NCBI RefSeq assembly: GCF_020991475.1
Contig: NZ_JAJMPA010000002.1
Span: 620,001 to 684,000, forward strand
Source: Pedobacter sp. MC2016-14
Lineage (GTDB): Bacteria; Bacteroidota; Bacteroidia; Sphingobacteriales; Sphingobacteriaceae
Length of the DNA stretch: 64,000 nt
Direction: 5' to 3'
Every line of letters begins with the position of its first letter. The stretch's first letter is position 1. The position numbers and the translations under genes are program-made. The notes under the pieces were generated by a model. It worked only from the letters and a program-made list of their open reading frames with translations, was not told the DNA's origin and ran no database searches. Below, piece after piece: positions 20,716-31,037 of this stretch.

Positions 20716-21513
20716 ATGAGAAAGAATAAATTTTTGACTTTTGCTGTTTTATTTGCCCTATTAGTTACAGTTTTTTTCTGCGTAAACGAAGAGTTTTATT
20801 ATAAAATTTTGAATAGGAGCGGAGAAAGCTACCGGCTAAATTCCAAAGGTAATTTTGAGGGGCGGAGCCGTGTTTACAGAAAGGGTATCAAGATATTTGA
20901 TGGATATTTCAAAGATGGTAAATTGGAGGGATGGTCTTTCGAGTACTATGATAATGGTGAACTAAAGTTGAAGTCATTTTATAAAAATGACTTTATCCAT
21001 GGTTATGAGTATGAGTATTATTCTGATGGGAAATTAAAATCTAAAAAATATATGATCAAGGGGAAATGGTATGCAGACCAACTATACTATTCAGAGAAAG
21101 GCGAACTAACAGTTTACTCGGTGAGCGACTACAGGAATATGCCAAATGACTTTTTTTATATCATCTATAGTAGTTCAGGGAGTATAAAGCAGGTGCTGGG
21201 TACTCTACTCAGTGAAAATATTGCGATATGCAGAAACAATAGCTTCAAAATACTTGAACAAGGAAATAGCTACAAAAATATTGATGATCTTTATATAACG
21301 GTAGCTAATCCGCCAAAACTTAAATCAACCTTCAAAATATTAGTGAATAAAAAAGAATATAGTTTTACTGATATTAAAACCAATACGCTAAAGCTTAAGG
21401 GAGCGTTTAAAAAAGTTGGAAAATATACAGTAATAGGAATGGGTACATTGAAAGATAATGATAAATTGATTAAAAGGGATACCATTTCTGTAACCTTTAT
21501 TAAAGGCACTTAA
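20716..21513 (+). CDS. MORN-repeat (YwqK-like) envelope protein
   Basis: Protein of 265 aa with an N-terminal hydrophobic segment (about 6-22) ending FFCVNEE. It could be a signal anchor or a lipidated Cys at residue 22. Residues about 45-120 contain repeated MORN_2-type units: GNFEGRSRVYRKG, GYFKDGKLEGWSFEYYDNGE, FYKNDFIHGYEYEYYSDGK. Such repeats occur in the YwqK family, which is often labelled antitoxin-like, although no toxin is visible here. The C-terminal 110 residues are beta-rich and unknown. The AT content is higher than in the preceding enzyme genes, and the gene is probably not part of the glycan operon. No function can be assigned. Confidence 0.6.
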   Translation: MRKNKFLTFAVLFALLVTVFFCVNEEFYYKILNRSGESYRLNSKGNFEGRSRVYRKGIKIFDGYFKDGKLEGWSFEYYDNGELKLKSFYKNDFIHGYEYEYYSDGKLKSKKYMIKGKWYADQLYYSEKGELTVYSVSDYRNMPNDFFYIIYSSSGSIKQVLGTLLSENIAICRNNSFKILEQGNSYKNIDDLYITVANPPKLKSTFKILVNKKEYSFTDIKTNTLKLKGAFKKVGKYTVIGMGTLKDNDKLIKRDTISVTFIKGT

Positions 21514-21589
21514 GGCAGGTAATATCACTACAGATATAGGTTGAGATACGGAGCAGATTTCATTTTTTTCGGTTATTAAATATTAGGAC

Positions 21590-21928
21590 ATGGAAAAATT
21601 AAAGTTATCATTGACGTTCGTAACAATTATAGGGATAATTGCATTTGGATTTTATTGGATATCCAAGGATGCGGAAAGGAGTGAGTCTGGTAGAATTACT
21701 GCTATGAGCCATGGTTATAAGTATTCGAAAGGAATTATTACGGACATACATTCATATAAAGGAAAAACAGTAGAGGTGAAATATCAAATCGGCAGTGTCT
21801 ACTATTATTGCAAAAGAAATTGGGATAATAACCCCAGGAATCTTGATGTTGGAGACTCTATTGTGGTTAAATATGCTACAAAGAATCCTGAGTTTATTGT
21901 TACTGAGTTAGAAGACGTCTATTATTAG
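21590..21928 (+). CDS. Small membrane-anchored protein of unknown function
   Basis: Protein of 112 aa. One N-terminal transmembrane helix (about 7-25) is followed by a small beta-rich domain with KGIITDIHSYKGKTVEVKYQIG and LDVGDSIVVKYATKNPEFIV. That pattern resembles the DUF3592-like proteins common in Bacteroidota. I cannot assign a function. It follows the MORN gene by 76 nt, in the same direction. Confidence 0.55.
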   Translation: MEKLKLSLTFVTIIGIIAFGFYWISKDAERSESGRITAMSHGYKYSKGIITDIHSYKGKTVEVKYQIGSVYYYCKRNWDNNPRNLDVGDSIVVKYATKNPEFIVTELEDVYY

Positions 21929-22146
21929 AGTTCCCGCCATATCCTCTAGCACGTTTAATCATCGAATCATCCATTTCTTTATACTCAGGTAAGTATAATA
22001 AGCAGATATATGAAGACATCCTAAAAGTATATGGACGAATGGCAATTACGCCATTGTGCAGTTTAAGGGCTTACTGATTTAAAATAGCTTACACTAACTA
22101 ATACCCGAACCTCCATGTTAAGGTCAACAATTTGATTGAAGGAGCC

Positions 22147-25107
22147 TTAAGGTTTCTCGAAGATATCGGCCTCAATGATGCTAAATGAGCCTTTTGCATC
22201 AGACCCAAGCGTATCGATACCGTCGTCTAGTTTTTTTCCATTCATTTCCACGCCTGGATTTTTATCGCTTTTATTGGTAACTGCATTTTTTAGCTGAATG
22301 GTTACCGTTTTACCAGCCATTGGCTTGCAAACGGCAGAAAAATATCCTAAGCCAGGCTTGGTATTTCCGTTAAATACTTCTTTGTTGTCCACCAGAATTC
22401 GGATGGGGTAGATTTTGCTCCTGAAGCCGTTTAGTTTTAAGTCTACACTCGTAACCGTACTTTCTTTATCAAAAGTATACTTAATCCATGCGGTTGACAT
22501 TTTGCCATCGTTAATCCATGCGGTTAGCTCGTTGTCGTCATGGCTTAATATCGCTTTTGCTGTATTCGCACCAGCTTCGGCTGCCGTAATTTTAATCGCT
22601 TTACGGGTTATGATATAGGATTGGCCAATAGGGGTGGCGCCCCTTTCTAAATTCGATTTTAACCCGTCTGAAGGCAGGATCGTTGCAAGCCCGTCCTGTA
22701 CCTTAAACGGTAAAGACTGGAAAGATATAGATGCGGGTTTCAACCCATCAGCCATTGCTATAAGGTCGATTTTTCCAGCTGTAGTCGTGGAGCGGATAAT
22801 CACCCTGTTGACACCACATTCCAGGGGTAAATCTTTAGCCAGAATATAATTGTCCGGACCTTGTGCAATTCCACCACGCCATTCTGCCGGACCAGATAAT
22901 TTAAAATTTACCATGTTCAGCGCAGTCGGACAACGGTTACCATCTTTATCTACCACTTCAATCTCTACCAATACTACATCTGCTCCATCTGCCTTAAATC
23001 CTGTTGGATTTTTAAGCGCTGTTAAACGAAGTGCTATGGGGTCGCCGATAGTTTTTACTTCCGTTTCCCCCAATTTTTTCCCGTCCCTGGCATAAGAAAT
23101 TGCTTTTAAAACACCGGGTTTCCAACTGACGTTTTTAAAAGTGAATACGAAACCATCGCTTAATTCTCCAAATCCAAGGGATTTGTTATTTAATATAAGT
23201 TCAACTTTGTCCGCTGTAGAAATGACAAATACATCTTTTTTAATGCCTGATTTATAGTTCCAATGTCCCAGAACGTGAATACCTGTTCTCTTTGGCTCCA
23301 CCCATCCGTCCCAGATGACTTTATGTGCATAAAAGCCATCTTTAGGGATACGCATCGCATCTACTTCTCCGCTACTGCGATAGTTTTCCTCGCCACGGTG
23401 GTGGGTATTAGAATCCGAGAAAATGATATTCACCCCACCAGAACTCACCCTCGTTCCCGTTCCAGGACGTTCCAGGTAATAGTCGTTCCACCTTGCTACG
23501 CTTTCTATTGCATGAGAATCCTGGTTACGGTTGTAATCGCTTGCGTCCGCACCTTTGTATAATGGTCCATCACCATTTTTATGAAATGGAGGCGTGTATT
23601 CATCCCAGTATTTCCTTAAGCCTTCATCACGCGAGTATTCCATAGACCAAAGTGGCTTAGTTGCACTTTTGTTGACGTAAAGCATTTCACCGCCATATTC
23701 TGCTTGGTCGATGTCCAACATTTCTCGTGATCCGATAGCCCGCATGCCGTTAGGATCATATTGATTACGGATGTCTTTCATTTCCTGCATGTGCACTGGA
23801 CTGATGGATTCATTTCCGCATTCGTAAAAGAGGATACTTGGGTTGTTTCTGTTGTAGATGATGGCATCCTGCATCACCGATTTTCGCTGCTCCCACCTCG
23901 TACCTGTTACGTCTTTTTCTGAATCTCCGGCAGGCATGGCCTGAATTAGCCCAACACGATCACAAGACTCAATATCCTGTTTCCATGGGGTGATATGCAT
24001 CCATCGCACCAGGTTGGCATTGCTTTCCACCATTAACTTATTGCTGTAATCACTCATCCATGCGGGTACGGAGAGTCCAATGGCCGGCCATTCGTTACTG
24101 GTGCGTTGGGCATAGCCCTTCATCATCAACACACGGTCATTCAGGTAGACCATACCATTTTTAAATTCTGCTTTTCTAAAACCTGTTTTGGTTGTTACTT
24201 CATCAATCACGTTATTTCCAGCTTTCAGGCGGGTAACCACTGAATATAGGTAACCATATCCCCAACTCCAGAAATTCAGGTTGTTTACCAATGCTTGTGC
24301 CATAAGTATTTTGGTTTCGCCAGGTTTTACGGTTTCCGGATTTCCGCTGAAAGTTTTGACCAGCTTATTGTCGGCATCCCGAATTTCCACTTCGTACAAT
24401 ACATTTTGCGGTGTTGTTGTCTCATTTTTTATTTCAGATTCGGTAACAATGGTTGCTGATTTACCCCGGATGTTAAAGTCCTTCGCATAAATGTAATTTC
24501 CTGTCGTCTTTAGTGTCGTAAATAGGGGCAGTGTCTGGTACAATTTGCCAGTAACATGAAGGCGTACATTTTTAGAAATCCCCCCATAATTGGCATTAAA
24601 ATTTTTATCGTTCCACTGGTACCCGGATTTGGTCGCCTTTTCTTTATAATTCCAGGCATTATCAACACGTACGGCCAATACATTTTCCTCAGCCTGTGGG
24701 TTTAGCAGATCAGTGATGTCAAAACCAAATGATGTAACCCCGTTCTCGTGCGAACCGATATATTTTCCGTTTAAGTAAAATTCACCAGCCTGACGGACAC
24801 CTTCAAATTCCAGAAAAACTTTCTTGCCTGCATCCGTAGCTGAGATTTTAAAATGCTTACGGTACCAAGCAATGCCGGTAGGTAGGTCTTCAATAGATTT
24901 TTTAAAAGCTTCGTCCTCATTCCATGCATAAGGAAGTGTAATGTTTTTCCAATTTTTATCGTTGAGCTTCGGGGAGGCCGCAACGGTGTCATCGCCAATA
25001 TAGACTTTCCAACCTGGATTAAAATTATAGGTCACACGAGTAGGGTGCACCGTTTGGGAAAAGGCAGTGGAACTGATGAAAAAAACTAAGATTAGCGCAA
25101 GCTTCAT
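22147..25107 (-). CDS. GH2 beta-galactosidase-like enzyme with DUF4982 and C-terminal binding domains
   Basis: Family 2 glycoside hydrolase of 986 aa, secreted (signal peptide ending TAFSQ, residue 18). The N-terminal sugar-binding domain (about 25-190) has GIAWYRKHFKI and NGVTSFGFDITDLL. The barrel has the acid/base Glu433 in FYECGNESI and the nucleophile Glu490 in LWSMEYSRDEG. After the barrel come a DUF4982-like Ig domain (about 620-690), a further Ig-like domain, and a C-terminal NPCBM/discoidin-like domain (about 850-980, with DDNELTAWINDG). It is not LacZ-like, so its substrate probably differs from the first GH2, with galactose, glucuronic acid or arabinose units all possible. It is transcribed divergently from the GH127 gene. 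Confidence 0.9.
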   Translation of the reverse strand: MKLALILVFFISSTAFSQTVHPTRVTYNFNPGWKVYIGDDTVAASPKLNDKNWKNITLPYAWNEDEAFKKSIEDLPTGIAWYRKHFKISATDAGKKVFLEFEGVRQAGEFYLNGKYIGSHENGVTSFGFDITDLLNPQAEENVLAVRVDNAWNYKEKATKSGYQWNDKNFNANYGGISKNVRLHVTGKLYQTLPLFTTLKTTGNYIYAKDFNIRGKSATIVTESEIKNETTTPQNVLYEVEIRDADNKLVKTFSGNPETVKPGETKILMAQALVNNLNFWSWGYGYLYSVVTRLKAGNNVIDEVTTKTGFRKAEFKNGMVYLNDRVLMMKGYAQRTSNEWPAIGLSVPAWMSDYSNKLMVESNANLVRWMHITPWKQDIESCDRVGLIQAMPAGDSEKDVTGTRWEQRKSVMQDAIIYNRNNPSILFYECGNESISPVHMQEMKDIRNQYDPNGMRAIGSREMLDIDQAEYGGEMLYVNKSATKPLWSMEYSRDEGLRKYWDEYTPPFHKNGDGPLYKGADASDYNRNQDSHAIESVARWNDYYLERPGTGTRVSSGGVNIIFSDSNTHHRGEENYRSSGEVDAMRIPKDGFYAHKVIWDGWVEPKRTGIHVLGHWNYKSGIKKDVFVISTADKVELILNNKSLGFGELSDGFVFTFKNVSWKPGVLKAISYARDGKKLGETEVKTIGDPIALRLTALKNPTGFKADGADVVLVEIEVVDKDGNRCPTALNMVNFKLSGPAEWRGGIAQGPDNYILAKDLPLECGVNRVIIRSTTTAGKIDLIAMADGLKPASISFQSLPFKVQDGLATILPSDGLKSNLERGATPIGQSYIITRKAIKITAAEAGANTAKAILSHDDNELTAWINDGKMSTAWIKYTFDKESTVTSVDLKLNGFRSKIYPIRILVDNKEVFNGNTKPGLGYFSAVCKPMAGKTVTIQLKNAVTNKSDKNPGVEMNGKKLDDGIDTLGSDAKGSFSIIEADIFEKP

Positions 25108-25545
25108 GTTGAATTTATATTATTGTTAGATACTTAACAAGGAACTTGAATGACCTCTTCCCAAGCAGAATATGATTATTGGCTTCTTATTGTCAAAGTA
25201 GATGAAAAACTAAAGATTATATATGGATTAAGGTATAAAGTTAATGATACTTTTAGTTTGATTGTCAGCTCAAATTGACCAATGTATTCAGGATTTTAAC
25301 CAGTGAAGAAATCTTGTATTAGACTTTTAAGGTGCTACGCTAATTCTTTAACTAAGTAATCGGGTATTTACTGATAAATGTCTGACTATCAGTGTAGTGT
25401 TTTTTTAGTTAACCTGATGAGTGTTAGAGGTTCTCTTATGAGACGATTATTAACCCAACTTACCCGCATTCTAACCAAAAGTAAGTTCTGCACATGATTA
25501 TCGAAGAAATACTTTTATTTTAGGTATGTTCAAACATAGATCGTT
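25108..25545. promoter_or_regulatory. Divergent promoter region between GH2 and GH127 genes
   Basis: A 438-bp AT-rich stretch without a credible gene. It must hold promoters in both directions. The inverted repeat TATGTTCAAACATA lies at 25525-25538, 8 nt before the GH127 start. Two words, CAGGATTTTAAC (25289-25300) and TAAGTTCTGCACAT (25482-25495), recur in the other regulatory region at 31038-31211. I found no clean TAnnTTTG box with a -33 partner. Confidence 0.45.
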
Positions 25546-28500
25546 ATGAAAATGTATAGAGTGTTCTCGCGTGCTGTCCTAATTTTTGCGCTTTTGGTTG
25601 AAGGTTGTGGCACCGTACAGGCACAAAATGGTGACCAAATATTGGATGGCATTGGTGAAACGGGTATGATTGCGCGCTATGTGTTTGCCGCAGATGCCAA
25701 AGACTGGTCGCGAAATAACCTTCATGCTAAATTTCAATCCGCTGAAATCAATTTTGTTGATGACAATCGGTTTGGAAAGGTCTTGTCGCTCTCTGGAGAT
25801 AAAAATGCTTTTCTTAGCCTTCCCGGACAAGCTTTAACAGATCTGGAATCTTTGAGTATCTCCGGCTGGATCTATTTACGTTCCAATCAACCCGGCCAGC
25901 GTTTTTTTGATTTCGGAAAGGATGCCAATAAGCATTTTTTTGCAGCGCCAACCGGGACAAAACTACAAAAGGGCTACCAGGCGCTTATAACGGCTAAAGG
26001 AAATAATGAAAAAGGAGCAGTTGCGCCCACTATAGAAATAAATAAATGGGTTCATCTTGCCATAGTGATTGACATAACTTCTAAAGCTATGATCACGTAT
26101 GTTGATGGTAAAACAGTGGGCGAAACTAAAAACATACCCTCAGAATTGTCAGAAGTATTCGGTCAGCAATCATTAGATAAAAACCTGCTTTATATTGGGA
26201 AATCACTACTGCCTGGAGATCCTAATCTGAATGCCTTGATCCATGATTTTCGCATTTATCGTGTTCCGCTAAATAGAAATCAGGTGGCCACAATTTATAA
26301 AAATTCATTAAATAGCGGTCAGGAAAGTACTGCGAATGTAGGTAAACCTGAGGACGACCTGCCACGTTTTCCTGCTCATCAGCCACAGCTTTATAATAAT
26401 TATTTAGTTCAGGTAGCTGATGTAGAAGTAGAAACAGAGTTAGGGAATTTACCGCGACTACCAAGTTATGTGCAGGGCACTTACCAAAATCATGTTAAAG
26501 GTCCTGAGGTGCGTGTGCTCTGGCCATCCGACATCAGCAATACTGCTGTGCTCAAGCCGGGCGCTTATACAATTACAGGACGTGTTCCGGGAACAGCTTT
26601 TCAACCTAAAGCACTGGTAACGATAAAGGAATCCGGTAAATCAGTTGCACCACTTTCAAGGCTGACTTCCTTTGAGCTGAACCAGGTAACGCTGGAAGCT
26701 GATGATCATGGCCATAAAACCAAGTTCATCGAAAACAGGGATAAGTTTGTCAGCACCTTAGCTAACACAGAGCCTAATTCTTTTCTCTATATGTTTCGTC
26801 AGGCATTTGGCCAGAAACAACCCGAGGGAGCGAAGCCATTGGGTGTATGGGACACTGAGGATACCAAACTAAGAGGCCATGCCACAGGTCACTACCTCTC
26901 GGCCATAGCCCAGGCTTATGCGGGTACAGGATATGACAAAGCACTTCAGGCCAACTTTGCCAAGAAAATGGAATACATGGTAAATACGCTGTATACCTTA
27001 TCTAAATTATCTGGAACACCAAAGGAAGCAGGGGCCGCATTTGTGGCTGACCCTAAAGCTGTCCCTTTTGGTCCGGGACGTTCGGCTTTCGATTCTGAGC
27101 TCAGCGAAGCGGGTATCCGTAACGATTACTGGAACTGGGGAAAAGGATTTATCAGCGCTTACCCTCCAGATCAGTTCATCATGTTAGAACAGGGAGCCAA
27201 ATACGGAGGGCAAAAGAACCAGGTATGGGCGCCTTATTATACTTTACATAAAATCTTAGCCGGCCTAATAGAGGTATATGAAGTGAGTGGCAATAAAAAA
27301 GCGCTGGAAATAGCGACGAATATGGGGGATTGGGTATACGCGCGACTTAACCAATTGCCACAGGAGACACTGATAAAGATGTGGAATACGTATATCGCTG
27401 GCGAGTTTGGAGGAATGAACGAGTCTATGGCCCATCTGTACAAGATTACCGGCGATCAGAAGTACCTGAAAACTGCTCAATTATTTGATAACATCAAAGT
27501 TTTCTTCGGTGATACGGCACACTCGCATGGACTGGCCAAAAACGTGGATGTTTTTCGTGGGCTGCATGCCAACCAGCATATCCCTCAAATTGTAGGTAGT
27601 ATTGAAATGTATAAGGTTTCGAATAAAACGGAGTATTATAAAGTGGCCGATAATTTCTGGCATAAAATGGTAGATGACTATATGTACAGTATTGGCGGAG
27701 TTGCAGGTGCACGTAATCCTGCCAATGCGGAATGTTTCGTTAGCCAACCTGCCACCTTGTATGAGAACGGATTATCTGAAGGGGGGCAAAACGAAACTTG
27801 CGCCACATATAACTTATTAAAGTTAACTGCCGACCTATTTCTGTTTGAACAGCGTGCAGAGCTAATGGATTATTATGAACGTGCTTTATACAACCATATT
27901 CTTGCTTCTGTAGCGGAGAACAGTCCTGCCAATACTTATCACGTGCCACTAAGACCTGGCGCTATCAAACAATTTAGTAACCCGGATATGACTGGTTTTA
28001 CCTGTTGCAACGGCACAGCAATAGAAAGCAGTACAAAACTGCAGAATTCAATTTATTTTAAAAGTAAAGACAACCAGTCGCTTTATGTGAACTTGTATAT
28101 CCCTTCTAAACTCGATTGGACAGCACGTAAAATCAAGGTTGAGCAGACAACAGATTTCCCGAAAGAAGATCATACCAAACTAACCATAAAGGGTAGTGGA
28201 AAATTTGATCTGCATGTACGTGTGCCGGGTTGGGCTACTAAAGGATTTTTTGTAACCATTAACGGCAGCCCGCAAAACCTGGAAGCTACACCGGGCAGTT
28301 ACCTGAAAATAACCCGTAAATGGAAAGATGGTGATGTGGTTGAATTAAAAATGCCTTTCCAATTTCACCTGAATCCGCTGATGGACCAGCAGAATGTAGC
28401 CAGTTTGTTTTATGGACCGATACTGCTGGCCGCTCAGGAAGCGGAAGTAAGGAAAGATTGGCGTAAAGTAACTTTATACGCTGAAGATATAGAGAAGTCA

Positions 28501-28611
28501 ATTAAGGGTGATCCTCAGCAATTACAATTTACCATTGATGAAGTAGTGTTTAAACCATTTTATAATACTTATGGGCGTCATTCTGTTTACCTGGATGTTA
28601 CGTTAAAATAG
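25546..28611 (+). CDS. LamG-GH127/GH146-type beta-L-arabinofuranosidase
   Basis: Secreted protein of 1021 aa. An N-terminal LamG/concanavalin-like domain (about 35-250, with SISGWIYLRSNQPGQRFFDFG) precedes a linker and the DUF1680 (GH127/GH146) alpha/alpha barrel (about 380-900). Known family members remove terminal beta-L-arabinofuranose by a Cys nucleophile bound to zinc. All four expected residues are visible: Glu750 and Cys752 in NETCATYN, and Cys820 (nucleophile) with Cys821 in FTCCNGTA. The signal region contains both VEGC and VQAQ, so a lipoprotein or a cleaved protein is possible. Beta-L-arabinofuranose occurs on hydroxyproline in extensins. It is convergent with a second GH127 24 nt downstream. 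Confidence 0.9.
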   Translation: MKMYRVFSRAVLIFALLVEGCGTVQAQNGDQILDGIGETGMIARYVFAADAKDWSRNNLHAKFQSAEINFVDDNRFGKVLSLSGDKNAFLSLPGQALTDLESLSISGWIYLRSNQPGQRFFDFGKDANKHFFAAPTGTKLQKGYQALITAKGNNEKGAVAPTIEINKWVHLAIVIDITSKAMITYVDGKTVGETKNIPSELSEVFGQQSLDKNLLYIGKSLLPGDPNLNALIHDFRIYRVPLNRNQVATIYKNSLNSGQESTANVGKPEDDLPRFPAHQPQLYNNYLVQVADVEVETELGNLPRLPSYVQGTYQNHVKGPEVRVLWPSDISNTAVLKPGAYTITGRVPGTAFQPKALVTIKESGKSVAPLSRLTSFELNQVTLEADDHGHKTKFIENRDKFVSTLANTEPNSFLYMFRQAFGQKQPEGAKPLGVWDTEDTKLRGHATGHYLSAIAQAYAGTGYDKALQANFAKKMEYMVNTLYTLSKLSGTPKEAGAAFVADPKAVPFGPGRSAFDSELSEAGIRNDYWNWGKGFISAYPPDQFIMLEQGAKYGGQKNQVWAPYYTLHKILAGLIEVYEVSGNKKALEIATNMGDWVYARLNQLPQETLIKMWNTYIAGEFGGMNESMAHLYKITGDQKYLKTAQLFDNIKVFFGDTAHSHGLAKNVDVFRGLHANQHIPQIVGSIEMYKVSNKTEYYKVADNFWHKMVDDYMYSIGGVAGARNPANAECFVSQPATLYENGLSEGGQNETCATYNLLKLTADLFLFEQRAELMDYYERALYNHILASVAENSPANTYHVPLRPGAIKQFSNPDMTGFTCCNGTAIESSTKLQNSIYFKSKDNQSLYVNLYIPSKLDWTARKIKVEQTTDFPKEDHTKLTIKGSGKFDLHVRVPGWATKGFFVTINGSPQNLEATPGSYLKITRKWKDGDVVELKMPFQFHLNPLMDQQNVASLFYGPILLAAQEAEVRKDWRKVTLYAEDIEKSIKGDPQQLQFTIDEVVFKPFYNTYGRHSVYLDVTLK

Positions 28612-28634
28612 GTATACATATAAGTTGAAAAGCA

Positions 28635-31037
28635 CTATTTCACAGCCCATTCGTGAACCCCTGACGAATTATCTGCAGGTAATTGGATTTCCATCCGTAA
28701 CGCGGTTGTTGTAACAGGCTCAAAGCTTAGGGTGTTAAATTTGTCCTTGCCGATGTGATAAGGAATGGTGTTTTTAACCGGAAGCCATTGATCGCCTTTT
28801 TTGTAAAGCAATTTATACGATACAGGGATACGACAGCCGCCCCATGGCCCATCATCATACCAGTAAACTTTTGATTCACTCACCGTTTGAGCGGAATTGA
28901 AATCATATTGAATATATTCGCTGGAGTTTTTTGCCGGCCACCAATGCAGATATGGATAATTTTTGTCTTTGGAGTCCGCAGGTTCATACTGGTCTTTAAT
29001 CGCCGAAAACATTCTTTTATTTTTAACTGAAGAGGAAACCTTACTGGTACTTGCGATTGTAGCTGCAGGTTTTGGTCTGGCTGCGGATGCTTCGTAGGGA
29101 ATCCAGACAGTCATTTCGCTCGGGCCTCTGTTTGCCCATGCATAATACGGAATTGCTTTTACCGCTTGATCGGTAATCAACAGGCTGTCACTATTCAATT
29201 GACGTTTTGCACTTTGACCTGGAATGCTGATGACGTCAACACCATTTAATAGGTTTGTTTGGTATTGCGCAGTTCCAATGGCATTTTTATCAATCATGAT
29301 GTTTTGAACAAGGCTATCCTTATTGTCCGGTCCTTCCAAACAATAAACAATGGGCCCACGTTCCAATACAAAGCGCCCGACATCATCACGCACATTCTGA
29401 TTTGAAACTATTTTGTCGGTCTCCATAGGAAGGTTCAGGGATACAACATCTCCCTTTTTCCAGGTACGTTTTATCACGGCGTAACCTTTTTCTGAGACAA
29501 AAGAACTTGGTTTACCGTTAATGGAAAGGCTTACCGGCGCAGATTTTTTTTCCAGATAGCGATAAAGGTCACCAGGCACAGGCTCCTGGTTGGCCCAACC
29601 GGGGATCCGGATTCTTAGCGTAAATTGAGCAGTTTTTTGTGGATCAATGTTAAGGTCAACTTTTCCCTTCCATGGATAGTCTGTTGTTTGTGTAATGTTT
29701 ACAGTTGTGGCGCTAAGCGCAATTTTACTGGTGTTGCCCATGAAAAGATTAACATATAAATCATTTTTGTCCTGTGCATACACGTATCCTGGCAGGGAAG
29801 GTAAAAACCTTGTCATGTTGCTAATACAGCAAGCACAGCTGATCCAGGCACTACGCTGGTGCTGAAACATGGAAGCTAAAGGGTTAGGGTAAAAGAACCG
29901 GTCACCGCTTAACGAAACACCGGATAGTAAGCCATTATATAGAGTTCGTTCCAGTACATCAATATATTTTGAATCTCCATGTAAAAGAAACATCCGCTCG
30001 TTCCAGTATACATTCCCAATGGCTGCGCAGGTTTCTGCGTAAGCAGACATATTTGGCAATTGATAAGCTTCTCCGAAAGCTTCCCCATTTCCTGTAGCGC
30101 CGATCCCTCCGGTGATGTATAACTTTTTTTGAACCACATCGCTCCAGATGTCATCAATGGCGGCCAGGTATTTAGTATCGCCGGTAAGCGCGGCTATGTC
30201 TGCCATTCCGGTGTACATATACGCTGCCCGCACGGCATGGCCTACGGCTTCATGCTGATCAACAACCTTTTTATGGGCTTGGTTATAGGCATCTCCTTTG
30301 GGGCCTCTAACATCCAAAAAGAACTTGGCCAGCTCAAGGTATTTTTTATTCAAGGTTACCCGGTACATTTTTGAAAGGCCGATCTCCACAATCTGGTGAC
30401 CTGGGTATTCCTCTATTTTTCCCGGCCCGAAGGTTGTCACCAGGAGGTCCGCATTTTTGATGGCGATATCTAATAAAGTTTTTTTACCCGTTGCCTGGTA
30501 ATGTGCTACCGCTGCTTCATATAGATGTCCTGCGTTATAGAGCTCATGGCTCAGGATTTCTTCTTTTTCCCATCTTTTAGATCCGATCCATTCATGTGGT
30601 TTTTTTGCATTAACAGTCCTGAAAGTAAAGAGGTAGCCATCCGGTTCCTGTGCGGCGCCGATGATGCTGATTAACGTATCAATGTAGGCTTCCAGTTTGG
30701 GATTTTTTTTGTTCTGAATGGAGTAGGAGGCACCTTCAATGGCTTTATAAACGTCGGTGTCGTCAAAGGGAAACTCACTTAATTTATCCCCGCTTAGTTT
30801 TTTGCCAGCTCTAAGAAAATTATCCATACGTCCGTTTGCTTTACACTGAGCAATTACATACGGAATGGTTACGTTGGCATTGACTTCCATCTTGGGTTGC
30901 CAAAAATGATCATGTACATGCACTTTAGTAAAGGCTACCGGCTGAATTGGATAATCATTCTGTTGTGCTGATACACCTGTTGTACAGGCCAGCAAGATAG
31001 CCGAAGTCAGGGCCCAATTCTTTGTGTTTTTTGTCAT
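28635..31037 (-). CDS. GH127 beta-L-arabinofuranosidase with C-terminal discoidin-like domain
   Basis: Secreted DUF1680 enzyme of 800 aa with a signal peptide ending VSAQ (residue 25). The alpha/alpha barrel covers about 30-560, opening with KVHVHDHFWQPKM. Zinc and catalytic residues are Glu335 and Cys337 in AETCAAIGN, and Cys403 (nucleophile) and Cys404 in SCACCISN; Cys401 is extra. This is closer to the canonical HypBA1-type GH127 than the LamG-bearing neighbour. The C-terminal 130 residues (LHWWPAKNSSEYIQYDF and SESKVYWYDDGPWGGCRIP) form a discoidin-like binding module. The gene is divergent from the permease at 31212 and shares that regulatory region. Confidence 0.9.
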   Translation of the reverse strand: MTKNTKNWALTSAILLACTTGVSAQQNDYPIQPVAFTKVHVHDHFWQPKMEVNANVTIPYVIAQCKANGRMDNFLRAGKKLSGDKLSEFPFDDTDVYKAIEGASYSIQNKKNPKLEAYIDTLISIIGAAQEPDGYLFTFRTVNAKKPHEWIGSKRWEKEEILSHELYNAGHLYEAAVAHYQATGKKTLLDIAIKNADLLVTTFGPGKIEEYPGHQIVEIGLSKMYRVTLNKKYLELAKFFLDVRGPKGDAYNQAHKKVVDQHEAVGHAVRAAYMYTGMADIAALTGDTKYLAAIDDIWSDVVQKKLYITGGIGATGNGEAFGEAYQLPNMSAYAETCAAIGNVYWNERMFLLHGDSKYIDVLERTLYNGLLSGVSLSGDRFFYPNPLASMFQHQRSAWISCACCISNMTRFLPSLPGYVYAQDKNDLYVNLFMGNTSKIALSATTVNITQTTDYPWKGKVDLNIDPQKTAQFTLRIRIPGWANQEPVPGDLYRYLEKKSAPVSLSINGKPSSFVSEKGYAVIKRTWKKGDVVSLNLPMETDKIVSNQNVRDDVGRFVLERGPIVYCLEGPDNKDSLVQNIMIDKNAIGTAQYQTNLLNGVDVISIPGQSAKRQLNSDSLLITDQAVKAIPYYAWANRGPSEMTVWIPYEASAARPKPAATIASTSKVSSSVKNKRMFSAIKDQYEPADSKDKNYPYLHWWPAKNSSEYIQYDFNSAQTVSESKVYWYDDGPWGGCRIPVSYKLLYKKGDQWLPVKNTIPYHIGKDKFNTLSFEPVTTTALRMEIQLPADNSSGVHEWAVK

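Noticed and set aside
20716..21513. YwqK-like MORN protein as an antitoxin of a toxin-antitoxin pair
   Set aside because: No toxin-like partner is adjacent, the protein has a membrane or export signal, and the label is only inherited from the family name.
21900..22058. About 52-codon open frame on the minus strand between the small membrane protein and GH2 genes
   Set aside because: It has only an internal ATG, overlaps the end of the 21590 gene, and its sequence resembles no family I know. It could be a gene remnant, but support is too thin.
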